DNA from: an uncultured Croceitalea sp.
GTDB taxonomy: Bacteria; Bacteroidota; Bacteroidia; Flavobacteriales; Flavobacteriaceae
Length of the DNA stretch: 64,000 bases
Reading direction: 5' to 3'
Assembly: GCA_947503285.1 (NCBI GenBank)
Contig: CANNDD010000002.1
Span: 558,001-622,000 of the forward strand
The position numbers and the translations under genes were made by a program. The notes under the pieces were generated by a model. That model had not been told where the DNA came from. It made no database searches and saw nothing but the letters and a program-made list of their open reading frames with translations. Of the stretch, positions 43,322 through 52,418 are shown piece after piece (the first letter of the stretch is position 1; every line of letters begins with the position of its first letter).

Positions 43322-46300
43322 CTAAACAAATATTGGATTGACCGATTCGTCAATATAGACAAGTATTTTATCCGTTACAAAATACCCCATTTCTGAGACA
43401 ATAGCAGCATATTCCTGTACTTGATTTATATGTGATTTCGAAGGTTTTCCGGTTTTATAATCTATGATTATAGCTTGATCGTTATTTAAGATAAGTCGAT
43501 CAAGTCTGAATACCTCACCAGTCGAACCTAAGATTTCGACTTCGTTGTACACTTTTGATTTTTTGCCGAAGTATGGTCTCAATTTAGGGTGGGTAACGAT
43601 GGCAACGAGAAGGTTTTTATATGTTTCACGTAACGCTATGTTCAATTCGCCCGATGCGATGAGTGCCGTCAAACTGGGCTCGATATCATTTTCATCAATT
43701 ATTTTTGATAGTGCCAAGTGTAATAAATTTCCTTTTGCTACAGCTTCGAGAGTGTCATCTTGCCAAGATGACAATGCCGATTTGACCATATTAAAATCGG
43801 TGTATGGTTTTGAGGTATATATATAAGGTATGGTCAATTCACTAGTTTGGTCTTCAACTGTTTTGTTATTGGGTAAAATTTTACCGAATTGATAAGTAGT
43901 TTTTGAAGGATCCCAGTATTTGCCAAATTCGAGATAGCTTTTGAACAAAGAGCCGTATGAGACCTGTTTAGTCGTCTTTGATTCGTTTGATACTATGAAC
44001 AATCCATGAATAGCACGGGTCAGTGCAACGTATAGTACATTGAAGTCATCAAGTTCAGATTTTTCTTTTTCTTCAAGGTACAACCGGTTTGCTTCTTCCG
44101 AATAGTATCCAATTTCTTCTGAGGCCCTTACCATTACCTCGTTAAATCCATGGAATTCGTTCGGGTCTACCGGAACCCAGATAGCATTGGTTTTGGCGCT
44201 ATCATTTATTTTACTATCGGCAAAGGGAAAGATGACAAACGGGAATTCCAATCCTTTTGATTTATGGATGGTCATAATACTAACCGCATTGATAGTTGTC
44301 GGTGAGACAATGGCGAGCTTATCTTTCTTTTGCTCCCAGTGTAATAAAAAGTCGTGTACGGCAACGCTCTCTTGTTGACAGAATTCGAAAACCTCATCCA
44401 AAAAATAGTTGATATACGCGTTGGAGTCTTGCACGAGGTCAAATCGTAGTATCGCCAATTCTATAATGTCATAAGTGGCAAGCAGCTGTATGGCACTTAA
44501 ATCAAAGCCATAATCAACAAGCAGCAGTTCTTCTAAACGGCTCAGGTTTTTAAAAATGAAGTCATGATCGGTACCGGTGTTTTCAGACAGATATTCCAGA
44601 ATCTTAAAGCGATACTCTTTTTGCCCTAAATCGATAATCAGGTACAACAGGGTGATTAAAAAAGCAACCTCATGATTATTTTTGAGCAATAGTGCTTCTG
44701 ATGAGACAATCGGAATATGCTGTTGGGCCAAAAAATCTGCAATGGTTACACCTTGCCTATTGTTTCTGACCAAAACTGTGATATCACCATATTCAAAACC
44801 CTTTGATAAGATTTCTTGAATAAGATGATGTGTTTTTAAACAATGGGGATGAATTTCGCTTTCTTTTTCTTCTGGCAAGAAACACACTTCGACATAACCA
44901 CCAATCTGCGCATTACTTTGTTGTCTATTGCCCAGTTCAAAGAGGGCTTGGTAATCAGGACTGTCCAGTGTTTGGGCGGCAAAAGAAAAAAAGGCGTTGT
45001 TGAAGGCTACGACTTGACTGTAGCTCCTCCAGTTCTTCTCCAACGTGTTGACGCTTGGCCTTATAGCGAAGGGGTGATCCCTATGTGACAAAAGTTGTAA
45101 AAATTGTTGTGCTTCACCACCGCGCCACCTATAGATAGCTTGCTTTACATCGCCTACCAAAAGCAAAGATCCTATTTCACCCTTTTCATCCTCGCTTTCA
45201 AGGGCATTTCCGATTAATGGAATGAGGTTTTCCCATTGCATTTGTGAAGTATCTTGAAATTCATCAATGAAATAGTGCTTGTACCGTTCTCCCAAACGTT
45301 CATAAATAAAGGGTACGGGTTGGTCTTTTATCTCATTTGAAATGATACTATTGAATTCTGAAATGCTTAGAAGGTTTTTTTCCGTTTGAATATTTTTGAC
45401 CTCTTTAGAAATCTCATTGATCAAGGTCAGTGATAAGATGTTTTTGTAAGCGTTACGGTAGAACTTGCCGGTGTATATCCTCTTTTTTATCTCAAGATAG
45501 TGCTCTAGTAACAAAATACTTAGTTCCGTTGATGATTTGCCTGCACTTGCCTTTAGGATTTTGTCGTTGATAAGGTTTTCTTCGAGCTTGTTGGCGTACA
45601 ATGTTTTTGGATTCGATTCCCCGGCGATTAATTTTTTGAAGTGGTTGGGAAGTGTTTCCCTCGGAAAATCGTCTGCCTCAAACCCCATTTTATGTATTTT
45701 TTCAAGTGCCGCTTGAGCATAGGCCTCAATCTCTTTGGTCAAATCCATTAGTTTTAAATTGATCGACTTTTTTAAATTGGTGAATGCCACGATAGACTTT
45801 TCATATAAGGCTACCGTATGGGGCCTATGGCTTTCTTGAAACAAGATTTTCCCTATTTGGCTGAGGTCATGACTAATGTTCCAACTTTTGTCATCATCAA
45901 TTTTTTCAAAGGTAAAGTCAATGAGTACTTTTGTCAATTCATGATCTAAACCTGCTTTATTGAGTACCCTGGCAATGGCCTCGTTCAAAAGTGATTCGGT
46001 ATCGAGGGCTACTTGAAAATTTTGCGACAGTCTTAAATCCCTTGCAAATGTTCTTATGATCCTGTGGTTGAATTTGTCAATGGTGGCTATCTCAAAAAAG
46101 GCATAGTTGTGCAGTAACTGCTTCAAAACACTTTTTGAGCGTTCTCTGAGTTCATCGGTCGTATAATTGTAGGCAAGCTGTATTTCGCCGAATAGGGCAA
46201 TGCTTTTGTTTTCATTTTTTGGTAGGGTAAAATGGTATAGGCTTTGAAGTATGCGTTGCTTCATTTCACCAACCGCCTTATTGGTAAATGTAAGAGCCAG

Positions 46301-46423
46301 TAGCTGTTTGTATTTTTGTCTTGCATTTGGGTTTAAGATTAGTTTCAAATAGCTTTTGGTAAGTTGGTAGGTTTTACCAGAACCGGCAGATGCGCTATAT
46401 ATTTTAAACCCTGGGGTACTCAA
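43322..46423 (-). CDS. UvrD/AddA-like helicase-nuclease
   Basis: A 1033-residue superfamily 1 helicase. Walker A motif [35 protein letters not shown] (motif Ia), [17 protein letters not shown] (DEFQDT, motif II), [18 protein letters not shown] (motif III) and [21 protein letters not shown] (motif V) are clear. The C-terminal nuclease domain has [22 protein letters not shown]. It forms the AddAB recombination complex with the gene at 37832. The start codon is TTG; no ATG is near. It begins the minus-strand unit with kbl. Confidence 0.85.
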   Translation of the reverse strand: MSTPGFKIYSASAGSGKTYQLTKSYLKLILNPNARQKYKQLLALTFTNKAVGEMKQRILQSLYHFTLPKNENKSIALFGEIQLAYNYTTDELRERSKSVLKQLLHNYAFFEIATIDKFNHRIIRTFARDLRLSQNFQVALDTESLLNEAIARVLNKAGLDHELTKVLIDFTFEKIDDDKSWNISHDLSQIGKILFQESHRPHTVALYEKSIVAFTNLKKSINLKLMDLTKEIEAYAQAALEKIHKMGFEADDFPRETLPNHFKKLIAGESNPKTLYANKLEENLINDKILKASAGKSSTELSILLLEHYLEIKKRIYTGKFYRNAYKNILSLTLINEISKEVKNIQTEKNLLSISEFNSIISNEIKDQPVPFIYERLGERYKHYFIDEFQDTSQMQWENLIPLIGNALESEDEKGEIGSLLLVGDVKQAIYRWRGGEAQQFLQLLSHRDHPFAIRPSVNTLEKNWRSYSQVVAFNNAFFSFAAQTLDSPDYQALFELGNRQQSNAQIGGYVEVCFLPEEKESEIHPHCLKTHHLIQEILSKGFEYGDITVLVRNNRQGVTIADFLAQQHIPIVSSEALLLKNNHEVAFLITLLYLIIDLGQKEYRFKILEYLSENTGTDHDFIFKNLSRLEELLLVDYGFDLSAIQLLATYDIIELAILRFDLVQDSNAYINYFLDEVFEFCQQESVAVHDFLLHWEQKKDKLAIVSPTTINAVSIMTIHKSKGLEFPFVIFPFADSKINDSAKTNAIWVPVDPNEFHGFNEVMVRASEEIGYYSEEANRLYLEEKEKSELDDFNVLYVALTRAIHGLFIVSNESKTTKQVSYGSLFKSYLEFGKYWDPSKTTYQFGKILPNNKTVEDQTSELTIPYIYTSKPYTDFNMVKSALSSWQDDTLEAVAKGNLLHLALSKIIDENDIEPSLTALIASGELNIALRETYKNLLVAIVTHPKLRPYFGKKSKVYNEVEILGSTGEVFRLDRLILNNDQAIIIDYKTGKPSKSHINQVQEYAAIVSEMGYFVTDKILVYIDESVNPIFV

Positions 46424-46497
46424 GTGATTTTATTGCAAAGTACGGATTCTTACCATCTTGTTAACATATATTTTTCAAAATCTGTTTGTTAAAATTG

Positions 46498-46505
46498 TAT
46501 TTTTG
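46498..46505 (+). promoter_or_regulatory. -7 box of the sodB promoter
   Basis: TATTTTTG fits TAnnTTTG. It lies about 36 bases before the superoxide dismutase ATG. The upstream T-rich element is less exact. Confidence 0.4.
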
Positions 46506-46540
46506 ATGAACACAATAATAACTTTTAAACATATAACATT

Positions 46541-47149
46541 ATGGCTTTTGAATTGCCCAAACTTCCTTATGCATATGACGCATTGGAACCACATATTGAT
46601 GCGAGGACTATGGAGATACACCATACAAAACATCACAACGGATATACCTCAAAGTTAAATGCCGCGATTGAGGGATCTGATTTGGAAGGAAAAGATATTT
46701 TAGAGATACTGTCGGGGATGGATATGTCTAACGGAGCGGTAAGAAACAATGGGGGTGGATTTTATAATCACAGTTTATTCTGGGAAGTGATGTCTCCCGA
46801 TGGTGGGGGAGAACCAACGGGTGAATTGGCAGATGCGATAAACAGTGCTTTTGGATCTTTTGAGGGCTTTATGGAGAAGTTCAGTGCCGCAGCCGGAACC
46901 CGTTTCGGTTCTGGATGGGCTTGGTTATGCGTAAATAAGGAAGGGGCATTGGAAATTTGCTCGACACCGAATCAAGATAACCCGCTAATGCCAGGGGTTG
47001 GATGTGAAGGAACCCCAATTCTCGGTCTAGATGTTTGGGAGCATGCCTACTACCTAAATTATCAAAATAGAAGGCCAGACTATGTCAAAGCATTTTTTAG
47101 TGTCATAAACTGGGATAAGGTAGCGGATAACTATACTTCAAATAAGTAA
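46541..47149 (+). CDS. Superoxide dismutase [Mn/Fe]
   Basis: A 202-residue cytoplasmic superoxide dismutase. N-terminal [32 protein letters not shown] has the first His ligand (HTKHH), [13 protein letters not shown] the second, and [15 protein letters not shown] the Asp and last His. The [11 protein letters not shown] form fits Mn- or cambialistic enzymes; metal cannot be decided from sequence. A strong terminator follows at 47176. Confidence 0.92.
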   Translation: MAFELPKLPYAYDALEPHIDARTMEIHHTKHHNGYTSKLNAAIEGSDLEGKDILEILSGMDMSNGAVRNNGGGFYNHSLFWEVMSPDGGGEPTGELADAINSAFGSFEGFMEKFSAAAGTRFGSGWAWLCVNKEGALEICSTPNQDNPLMPGVGCEGTPILGLDVWEHAYYLNYQNRRPDYVKAFFSVINWDKVADNYTSNK

Positions 47150-47175
47150 GAAAGACCTTTTTAACGTAAGAATTT

Positions 47176-47203
47176 AAACGCAACCTATAGGGTTGCGTTT
47201 TTT
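47176..47203 (+). terminator. Terminator of the sodB gene
   Basis: AAACGCAACC pairs with GGTTGCGTTT (10 bp, 4-base loop) and is followed by a run of T. It is 27 bases after the stop codon. Confidence 0.88.
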
Positions 47204-47228
47204 GTTTTAAGGCTAAAAATACAAATAG

Positions 47229-47298
47229 AAAAGGGTGGGGAAGTCCCCACCCTTTTCGTCCCAAATCTTACCATAAACTTAACCTACTTATGCTATGG
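47229..47298 (-). ncRNA. Tandem small RNA candidate, copy 1
   Basis: On the minus strand the unit starts with CCATAGCATAAGTAGGTT (block 47260-47298) and ends in a hairpin (47229-47256) with stem AAAAGGGTGGGG/CCCCACCCTTTT and T residues at its 3' end. The block differs from copies 2 and 3 at one base (TTATGG for TCATGG). A promoter with both elements lies upstream. No coding potential. Predicted RNA is about 70 nt. Confidence 0.72.
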
Positions 47299-47303
47299 CA
47301 AAA

Positions 47304-47334
47304 CTAAATTACTGGTATTGTGGGAAATAACAAA
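47304..47334 (-). promoter_or_regulatory. Promoter of small RNA copy 1
   Basis: Minus strand: TTTG (47331-47334) then 19 bases then TAATTTAG (47304-47311). TTTG-N19-TAnnTTNG fits the Bacteroidota consensus, and the conserved RNA block begins 5 bases after the -7 box, where transcription should start. Confidence 0.65.
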
Positions 47335-47422
47335 GAAATATTAAGAATTTTTTGAGGTAGAAAAAAGCAGATATCATTAAAATCCAACCTTCAAGAAAGA
47401 TAATAGCTTGGTATTCAAATAT

Positions 47423-47492
47423 AAAGAAGGCGGAACAATGTCCGCCTTCTTTCCCCAAATCTTACCATGAACTTAACCTACTTATGCTATGG
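47423..47492 (-). ncRNA. Tandem small RNA candidate, copy 2
   Basis: The same 39-base block (47454-47492) followed on the minus strand by a hairpin (47423-47452), a perfect 12-bp stem AAAGAAGGCGGA/TCCGCCTTCTTT with a 6-base loop. The stem sequence differs from copies 1 and 3 but pairing is kept. No coding potential. Confidence 0.72.
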
Positions 47493-47497
47493 TTCTC

Positions 47498-47528
47498 CAA
47501 ATGTATTCCAAGCCATGACAATGAGAAA
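47498..47528 (-). promoter_or_regulatory. Promoter of small RNA copy 2
   Basis: Minus strand: TACATTTG (47498-47505), a perfect TAnnTTTG box, 5 bases before the conserved block, with TTTC (for TTTG) 19 bases further upstream at 47525-47528. Confidence 0.65.
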
Positions 47529-47641
47529 AGCTTTTAGATGAAAACCCTGTAATTAGGTTAAACTGCCTTTTGATTTCAAATGGATTATAAAAGCTAAGGA
47601 AAATAAGTACAAACCGTGAAGAAACCGTGTAGGCGTAAAAT

Positions 47642-47712
47642 AAAAAAGGTGGAGAAGTCTCCACCTTTTTTGCCCCAAATCTTACCATGAACTTAACCTA
47701 CTTATGCTATGG
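47642..47712 (-). ncRNA. Tandem small RNA candidate, copy 3
   Basis: Third copy of the conserved block (47674-47712) followed on the minus strand by a hairpin (47642-47671) with stem AAAAAAGGTGGAG/CTCCACCTTTTTT and the loop ACTT as in copy 1. The units are spaced 194 and 220 bases apart and the DNA between them is unrelated. Confidence 0.72.
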
Positions 47713-47718
47713 CAAGCA

Positions 47719-47726
47719 CTAATTTA
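47719..47726 (-). promoter_or_regulatory. -7 box of small RNA copy 3
   Basis: Minus strand: TAAATTAG (one base from TAnnTTTG) 6 bases before the conserved block. No clear TTTG is found 19 bases upstream, so this promoter may be weaker. Confidence 0.5.
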
Positions 47727-47748
47727 ACTTGCTGAACCCTTGAATATT

Positions 47749-47769
47749 TAAAAAGACGGTAAAGTACCG
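47749..47769 (-). terminator. Terminator of the purF-like gene
   Basis: CGGTA (47757-47761) pairs with TACCG (47765-47769) with a 3-base loop, and on the minus strand the stem is followed by TCTTTTT. It separates the purF-like transcript from small RNA copy 3. Confidence 0.55.
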
Positions 47770-47814
47770 GTTTCATCGATGAAATACACAATTTGAGGGT
47801 CTAATTGTTAAATT

Positions 47815-49713
47815 CTAGTAGGCCCGTTCGTTTTTACCCTCGTAAAAATTAATAAATGCCCTATTGACGACCCTATTTCCGCCAGGCGTGGGATAATCAC
47901 CCGTAAAATACCAATCCCCAAGGTTTTTAGGACAAGCTTTGTGCAAATTCTCAATGGTTTGGTATATGATCTCGACTTTTGCCCCAATGTCTTTAGGGCT
48001 TAGAAGCTCCCCTATTTTCTTCGAGATGGTTTCAGGGCTAAAAGGTTCATACAGTTCTTTGACGTAGTTTACAACGTCGGTATCTTTAGAGTTTACCTGT
48101 CTCAGGCACTTTTCATAAATATCCTTGATAAGGTATTCGGTATCATTTTCTTTGTGAAGCGCCAATGCAGCTTTGAAAGCAACAAAATCTTCCAATTTGG
48201 CCATATCAATACCGTAACAATCAGGATATCTGATTTGGGGTGCAGAGGAAACTACGATTATCTTTTTCGGATTCAACCTATCGAGCATACGAAGGATGCT
48301 GCGTTTCAACGTGGTGCCCCGAACGATGCTATCATCAATGATAACTAGGTTATCGTCAGGGTTGACCGAACCATATGAAATGTCATAGACGTGGGCGACC
48401 AAATCATCACGGCTACTATCTTGTGTAATAAAGGTTCTTAGTTTGGCATCTTTTATGGCCACCTTCTCAATTCTTGGCCGAACATCCAGTATTTTATGTA
48501 GTTCTTCTTTCGTAATGTTGGGCCCCAGCGCTAAAATTTGCGCTTCTTTTTTGTTGTTAAGGTAATTTTGCGCTTCTCTTACCATACCCAAAAAAGAGGT
48601 TTCGGCGGTATTCGGGATATATGAAAAAACGGAATGGCTCAAATCATCATCAATGGCTTTTAAGATTTCAGGAAAAACCAATTTCCCCAACATTTTACGT
48701 TCTTGATAGATTTCTTTATCACTGCCCCTTGAAAAGTATATGCGCTCGAAAGAGCAAGCTTTTCGTTCGGTTGGTTGCAATATCTCTTCAAACGACACCT
48801 TGCCATTTTTTTTGATGACGATGGCATTGCCCGGGTCAAGCTCTTTGATGTCATCGTACCTTACATTGAACACTGTTTGGATCACGGGTCGTTCTGAGGC
48901 TACCACTACTATTTCATCATCCTTATAATAGTAACTTGGCCTAATACCCGCAGGATCTCGCAATAAAAAGGCATCACCATGGCCCAAAAGACCACCCATT
49001 GCATAACCGCCATCCCAGTTTTTTGCCGCCTTGCGCAACACTTTGGCTACATTAAGTCTTTCTGCAATAAGGGGTGACGCTTCCCTTTTATTAAATCCTT
49101 CTTTTTTAATTTGCTTGTAGAGTTTTGCTACGGCATCATCTAAAAAATGCCCGATTTTCTCCATTACGGTGATGGTATCGGCCATTTCTTTCGGGTGTTG
49201 CCCCAGCGCGATCAAATTACCGAAAAGCTCGTCGACATTGGTCATATTAAAGTTGCCCGCGACGATGAGATTACGATGCATCCAGTTGTTTTGCCTTAAA
49301 AAGGGATGTACACTTTCAATACTGTTCTTGCCAAACGTACCGTAACGAACATGCCCTAGAAGGAGTTCCCCAATGTATGGAATCTCCTTTTTTTGTCGTG
49401 CTACGTCATTTTTCAAATCGGGATCTTCAATAATGGCCGTATTGATGCGGTCATTGATCTGTTTAAATATGTCTTGAATAGGTTGCTGTTGACTTGAACG
49501 AACCCGGCTCATATAACGTTCACCGGGGTTCATGTCTAATTTAATGCTGGCAAAACCCGCACCGTCTTGTCCACGGTTGTGTTGTTTTTCCATCATTAGG
49601 TACATTTTGTTTACCCCGTAGAACGCAGAGCCGTATTTCTCTTTGTAATATTCAAGGGGTTTCAACAAACGAATCAGTGAGATTCCGCATTCGTGCTTAA
49701 TAGCATCACTCAT
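47815..49713 (-). CDS. Amidophosphoribosyltransferase-like protein
   Basis: A 632-residue protein with an N-terminal class II glutamine amidotransferase domain (nucleophile Cys9 in HECGISLIRL after a short propeptide; RGQDGAGFASIKL; LLGHVRYGTFG). The C-terminal phosphoribosyltransferase domain has PRPP loop LVIIDDSIVRGTTLKRSILRML. It is about 130 residues longer than classical PurF and represents the larger flavobacterial form. It would transfer ammonia from glutamine to PRPP in purine synthesis. It lies downstream of the PfkB-type kinase gene on the same strand (42-base gap). Confidence 0.82.
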   Translation of the reverse strand: MSDAIKHECGISLIRLLKPLEYYKEKYGSAFYGVNKMYLMMEKQHNRGQDGAGFASIKLDMNPGERYMSRVRSSQQQPIQDIFKQINDRINTAIIEDPDLKNDVARQKKEIPYIGELLLGHVRYGTFGKNSIESVHPFLRQNNWMHRNLIVAGNFNMTNVDELFGNLIALGQHPKEMADTITVMEKIGHFLDDAVAKLYKQIKKEGFNKREASPLIAERLNVAKVLRKAAKNWDGGYAMGGLLGHGDAFLLRDPAGIRPSYYYKDDEIVVVASERPVIQTVFNVRYDDIKELDPGNAIVIKKNGKVSFEEILQPTERKACSFERIYFSRGSDKEIYQERKMLGKLVFPEILKAIDDDLSHSVFSYIPNTAETSFLGMVREAQNYLNNKKEAQILALGPNITKEELHKILDVRPRIEKVAIKDAKLRTFITQDSSRDDLVAHVYDISYGSVNPDDNLVIIDDSIVRGTTLKRSILRMLDRLNPKKIIVVSSAPQIRYPDCYGIDMAKLEDFVAFKAALALHKENDTEYLIKDIYEKCLRQVNSKDTDVVNYVKELYEPFSPETISKKIGELLSPKDIGAKVEIIYQTIENLHKACPKNLGDWYFTGDYPTPGGNRVVNRAFINFYEGKNERAY

Positions 49714-49755
49714 CTTATAACAAATAAAAAAGCCCTGAATTTTCAGGGCATATGG

Positions 49756-50682
49756 TTATTCTAACTCAATATTGAACTGCGTCAACGCCTTAAACTGATG
49801 CAGTCTTTTGTCAATTTCTTCTTTCTTCAGGTTTTGCATGCGTTCAGTACCAAACTTTTCGACACTGAAAGAGGCAAGATTTGAACCGTATATGATGGCA
49901 TTCTTCATGTTTTCAAACGAAATGTCATTAGTGGCCGTCAGGTAGCCTGCAAAACCACCGGCAAAGGTGTCGCCCGCCCCTGTTGGGTCAAAAACTTCTT
50001 CTAATGGTAATGCCGGCGCAAAGAATATGTCCTTTTCGTGAAATAGCAGTGCACCATGCTCACCCTTCTTGATCACTACATATTTCGGACCCATCTCATG
50101 GATTTTTTCTGCTGCCTTTACCAAAGAATATTCATTGGTCAGCTGTCTCGCCTCTTCATCATTGATGGTAATTACATCAATCTTCTTGATTACGTCTAGA
50201 AGGTCGTTAAGGGCATTATCCATCCAAAAATTCATCGTGTCTAGAATGATGAGCTTTGGTCGTTGTTCCATTTGATTAATTACACCCATTTGTACACTTG
50301 GGTTCAAATTGCCCAACATGACCACATCGGCATCCTTAAAATGGTTTGGCACGATAGGGTTGAAGTCCGCTAGGGTATTCAGTTCAGTGACCAAGGTGTC
50401 ACGAGTGTTCATATCATTATGGTAGCGACCTTTCCAATAAAAAGTTTTACCTCCTTTGACGACCTCTACACCAGATAGGTCTATGTGCCGTTCTTTCAAA
50501 AGGCTTAGATATTCTTTCGGTAGGTCTTCGCCAACAATCGAAACGATACCTGAGCTTATCTCAAATTGATTGGCGGCCAAGCCTATGAAAGTAGCGGCAC
50601 CACCCAGAATTCTTCCGGTTTCACCAAAAGGGGTCTCGATTTCATCAATAGCTATTGAACCTACTATCAGCAATTTGCCCAT
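49756..50682 (-). CDS. PfkB family sugar/nucleoside kinase
   Basis: A 308-residue kinase of the ribokinase fold. The N-terminal block MGKLLIVGSIAIDEIETPFGETGRILGGAATFIGLAANQF and the C-terminal signature DPTGAGDTFAGGFAGYL (catalytic Asp in GAGD) mark the family. An upstream in-frame start would add 24 residues that do not fit; ATG 50682 is chosen. Substrate is unknown. It lies between rnhA and the purF-like gene. Confidence 0.85.
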   Translation of the reverse strand: MGKLLIVGSIAIDEIETPFGETGRILGGAATFIGLAANQFEISSGIVSIVGEDLPKEYLSLLKERHIDLSGVEVVKGGKTFYWKGRYHNDMNTRDTLVTELNTLADFNPIVPNHFKDADVVMLGNLNPSVQMGVINQMEQRPKLIILDTMNFWMDNALNDLLDVIKKIDVITINDEEARQLTNEYSLVKAAEKIHEMGPKYVVIKKGEHGALLFHEKDIFFAPALPLEEVFDPTGAGDTFAGGFAGYLTATNDISFENMKNAIIYGSNLASFSVEKFGTERMQNLKKEEIDKRLHQFKALTQFNIELE

Positions 50683-50722
50683 TACCCAATTTTTTGCTGC
50701 AAATATAGTTCTATTTCCACAA

Positions 50723-51358
50723 CTATTTTCTGCCAAAATCGGCGGGTATTTCACCCCAAGCCTTGGTTTCCCACTTTACGATCGGGGTATCGAACCGATT
50801 ATTCTTTAACCAGGTCTCAGCGCGTGTTATTAGTTCAAAAACCGCTGCATTTTTACGATTGGGCTTGAGCTTGGTCTTACAGCTTTTCTTGCGAACCCAG
50901 CCAATGGCGATTCTAGAATCGGAATAAATGATGCGGTCACTTTTTTGTTGTTTTAAGAACGCCAGACCATGGACTAAGGCCAAGAACTCCCCGATATTAT
51001 TGGTACCCTCTTGAAAAGGCCCTTGTTTGAACAATTTTTTTTTGGTTTTGGTATCTACCCCTTGATATTCCATTACACCAGGATTTCCACTAGATGCAGC
51101 ATCGACCGATATGGAGTGCATATTGGGTTCCCCGATTTTCAGAAGTTCTTCTGGGGTAAGTTCAGACTTGCTTTTTTTCTTTCCTTTATATTCAATGTAA
51201 TTGCTATTAAAGGCTTTCTTGGCTTCCTCAAAGGTCGAAAATGACTTGTATTGTGCGCCCTTAACGCCTTCTATCTGCGCTTTGCAATCATCCCAAGATT
51301 CGAATATGCCAGGGTGTTTTCCTTTCCACACTACGTAGAACTTCGCTTTTTTAGCCAT
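50723..51358 (-). CDS. rnhA: Ribonuclease HI with N-terminal hybrid-binding (viroplasmin) domain
   Basis: A 211-residue protein. Residues 1-50 (KFYVVWKGKHPGIFESWDDCKAQIEGVKGAQYKSFSTFEEAKKAF) are the viroplasmin/RNase H hybrid-binding domain. The rest is RNase HI: SVDAASSGNPG with the first catalytic Asp, NNIGEFLALVHGL with Glu, IYSDSRIAIGWV with Asp. It removes RNA from RNA-DNA hybrids. Start overlaps purN by 8 bases. Confidence 0.88.
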   Translation of the reverse strand: MAKKAKFYVVWKGKHPGIFESWDDCKAQIEGVKGAQYKSFSTFEEAKKAFNSNYIEYKGKKKSKSELTPEELLKIGEPNMHSISVDAASSGNPGVMEYQGVDTKTKKKLFKQGPFQEGTNNIGEFLALVHGLAFLKQQKSDRIIYSDSRIAIGWVRKKSCKTKLKPNRKNAAVFELITRAETWLKNNRFDTPIVKWETKAWGEIPADFGRK

Positions 51359-51935
51359 TCTTGAATACTAGTTTTTCAATCACCTTCGGAAAATGTTCAT
51401 ATTCCAACCCATGTATTTTTTCAGCAATCCGCTCTACGGTATCGGTTTTTAAAATCGTCGTTTTTGCCTGATGGATAATGGCGCCCTCATCATAGTTTTT
51501 ATTGACATAATGGATGGTGATACCTGATTCCTTTTCATTATTGGCCTTGACGGCTTCGTGTACATGGTGCCCATACATCCCTTTTCCACCATATTTTGGA
51601 AGTAATGCAGGGTGGATGTTGATAATCTTATTAGGAAAAGCAGCGATAATATCCTCCGGAATTTTCCATAAAAAGCCAGCAAGTACTACCAAGTCGGGCT
51701 CCAGTGATCTTAAAAAGCGCAAAACCGTATCGGTATCCTTAAAAGCAATTTTATTGAAATGTATCGCTGGTATACCTAAACGTAGGCAACGGTCTAGAAC
51801 GCCGGCATTTTTTCTGTTGGTCAGTACACATGAAATCGATACACCCGTATTTTCCTTGAAATGGGTATTGATGTTCTCTACGTTCGAACCTGAACCAGAG
51901 GCTAGAAGTACAATGCGTTTGACCGATTTTTCCAA
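51351..51935 (-). CDS. purN: Phosphoribosylglycinamide formyltransferase
   Basis: A 194-residue enzyme that adds a formyl group to GAR in purine synthesis. Seen are LLASGSGSNVENI (phosphate loop), VLTNRKNAGVLDR, LAGFLWKIPEDIIAAFPNKIINIHPALLPKYGGKGMYGHHVHEAV (catalytic N-x-H-P-(A/S)-L-L-P and His) and SGITIHYVNKNYDEGAII (Asp). The start codon is TTG. It overlaps rnhA by 8 bases and precedes the kinase and purF-like genes on the same strand. Confidence 0.9.
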   Translation of the reverse strand: MEKSVKRIVLLASGSGSNVENINTHFKENTGVSISCVLTNRKNAGVLDRCLRLGIPAIHFNKIAFKDTDTVLRFLRSLEPDLVVLAGFLWKIPEDIIAAFPNKIINIHPALLPKYGGKGMYGHHVHEAVKANNEKESGITIHYVNKNYDEGAIIHQAKTTILKTDTVERIAEKIHGLEYEHFPKVIEKLVFKNG

Positions 51936-52043
51936 TACGTTCGTTCTTGTCTTTTATGAAGGTCAAAATTAAGGGGTAAGATGGTAAAACAGTAATTTAC
52001 AGCACATTTTATCGACAAATAGTGTAATTAATCCAAAGTTTTA

Positions 52044-52051
52044 TATTTTTG
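52044..52051 (+). promoter_or_regulatory. -7 box of the acpP promoter
   Basis: TATTTTTG fits TAnnTTTG 32 bases before the acyl carrier protein ATG. It would drive acpP-fabF-rnc. Confidence 0.4.
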
Positions 52052-52082
52052 CCAACGATTAAATTTTAAAACCGATATTATT

Positions 52083-52316
52083 ATGTCAGACATTGCATCA
52101 AGAGTAAAAGCTATTATCGTTGATAAATTAGGCGTTGATGAAAATGAAGTTGTTTCTGAAGCAAGTTTTACCAACGATTTGGGTGCAGATTCATTGGACA
52201 CTGTTGAGCTTATTATGGAGTTCGAAAAAGAATTTGATATTCAAATTCCAGACGATCAGGCTGAGAACATTGCCACTGTTGGTCAAGCAATAAGCTACAT
52301 AGAAGAAGCTAAGTAA
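52083..52316 (+). CDS. acpP: Acyl carrier protein
   Basis: A 77-residue acidic protein with the phosphopantetheine site Asp-Ser-Leu in [20 protein letters not shown]. It carries growing acyl chains in fatty acid synthesis. It is followed by fabF. Confidence 0.95.
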   Translation: MSDIASRVKAIIVDKLGVDENEVVSEASFTNDLGADSLDTVELIMEFEKEFDIQIPDDQAENIATVGQAISYIEEAK

Positions 52317-52418
52317 TTTTATGATATCTTACTAAAGATTATAATTATCCATGTGGTAATCCTTCCGCATGGATAATTTTTTTTAATTTCAAGGGTAAAT
52401 AGGTTAAAAACAAGTTCT

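Noticed and set aside
47482-47688. 68-aa minus-strand frame crossing small RNA copies 2 and 3
   Set aside because: It overlaps the conserved RNA block and hairpin; the peptide has no recognised pattern and the frame is broken in copy 1.
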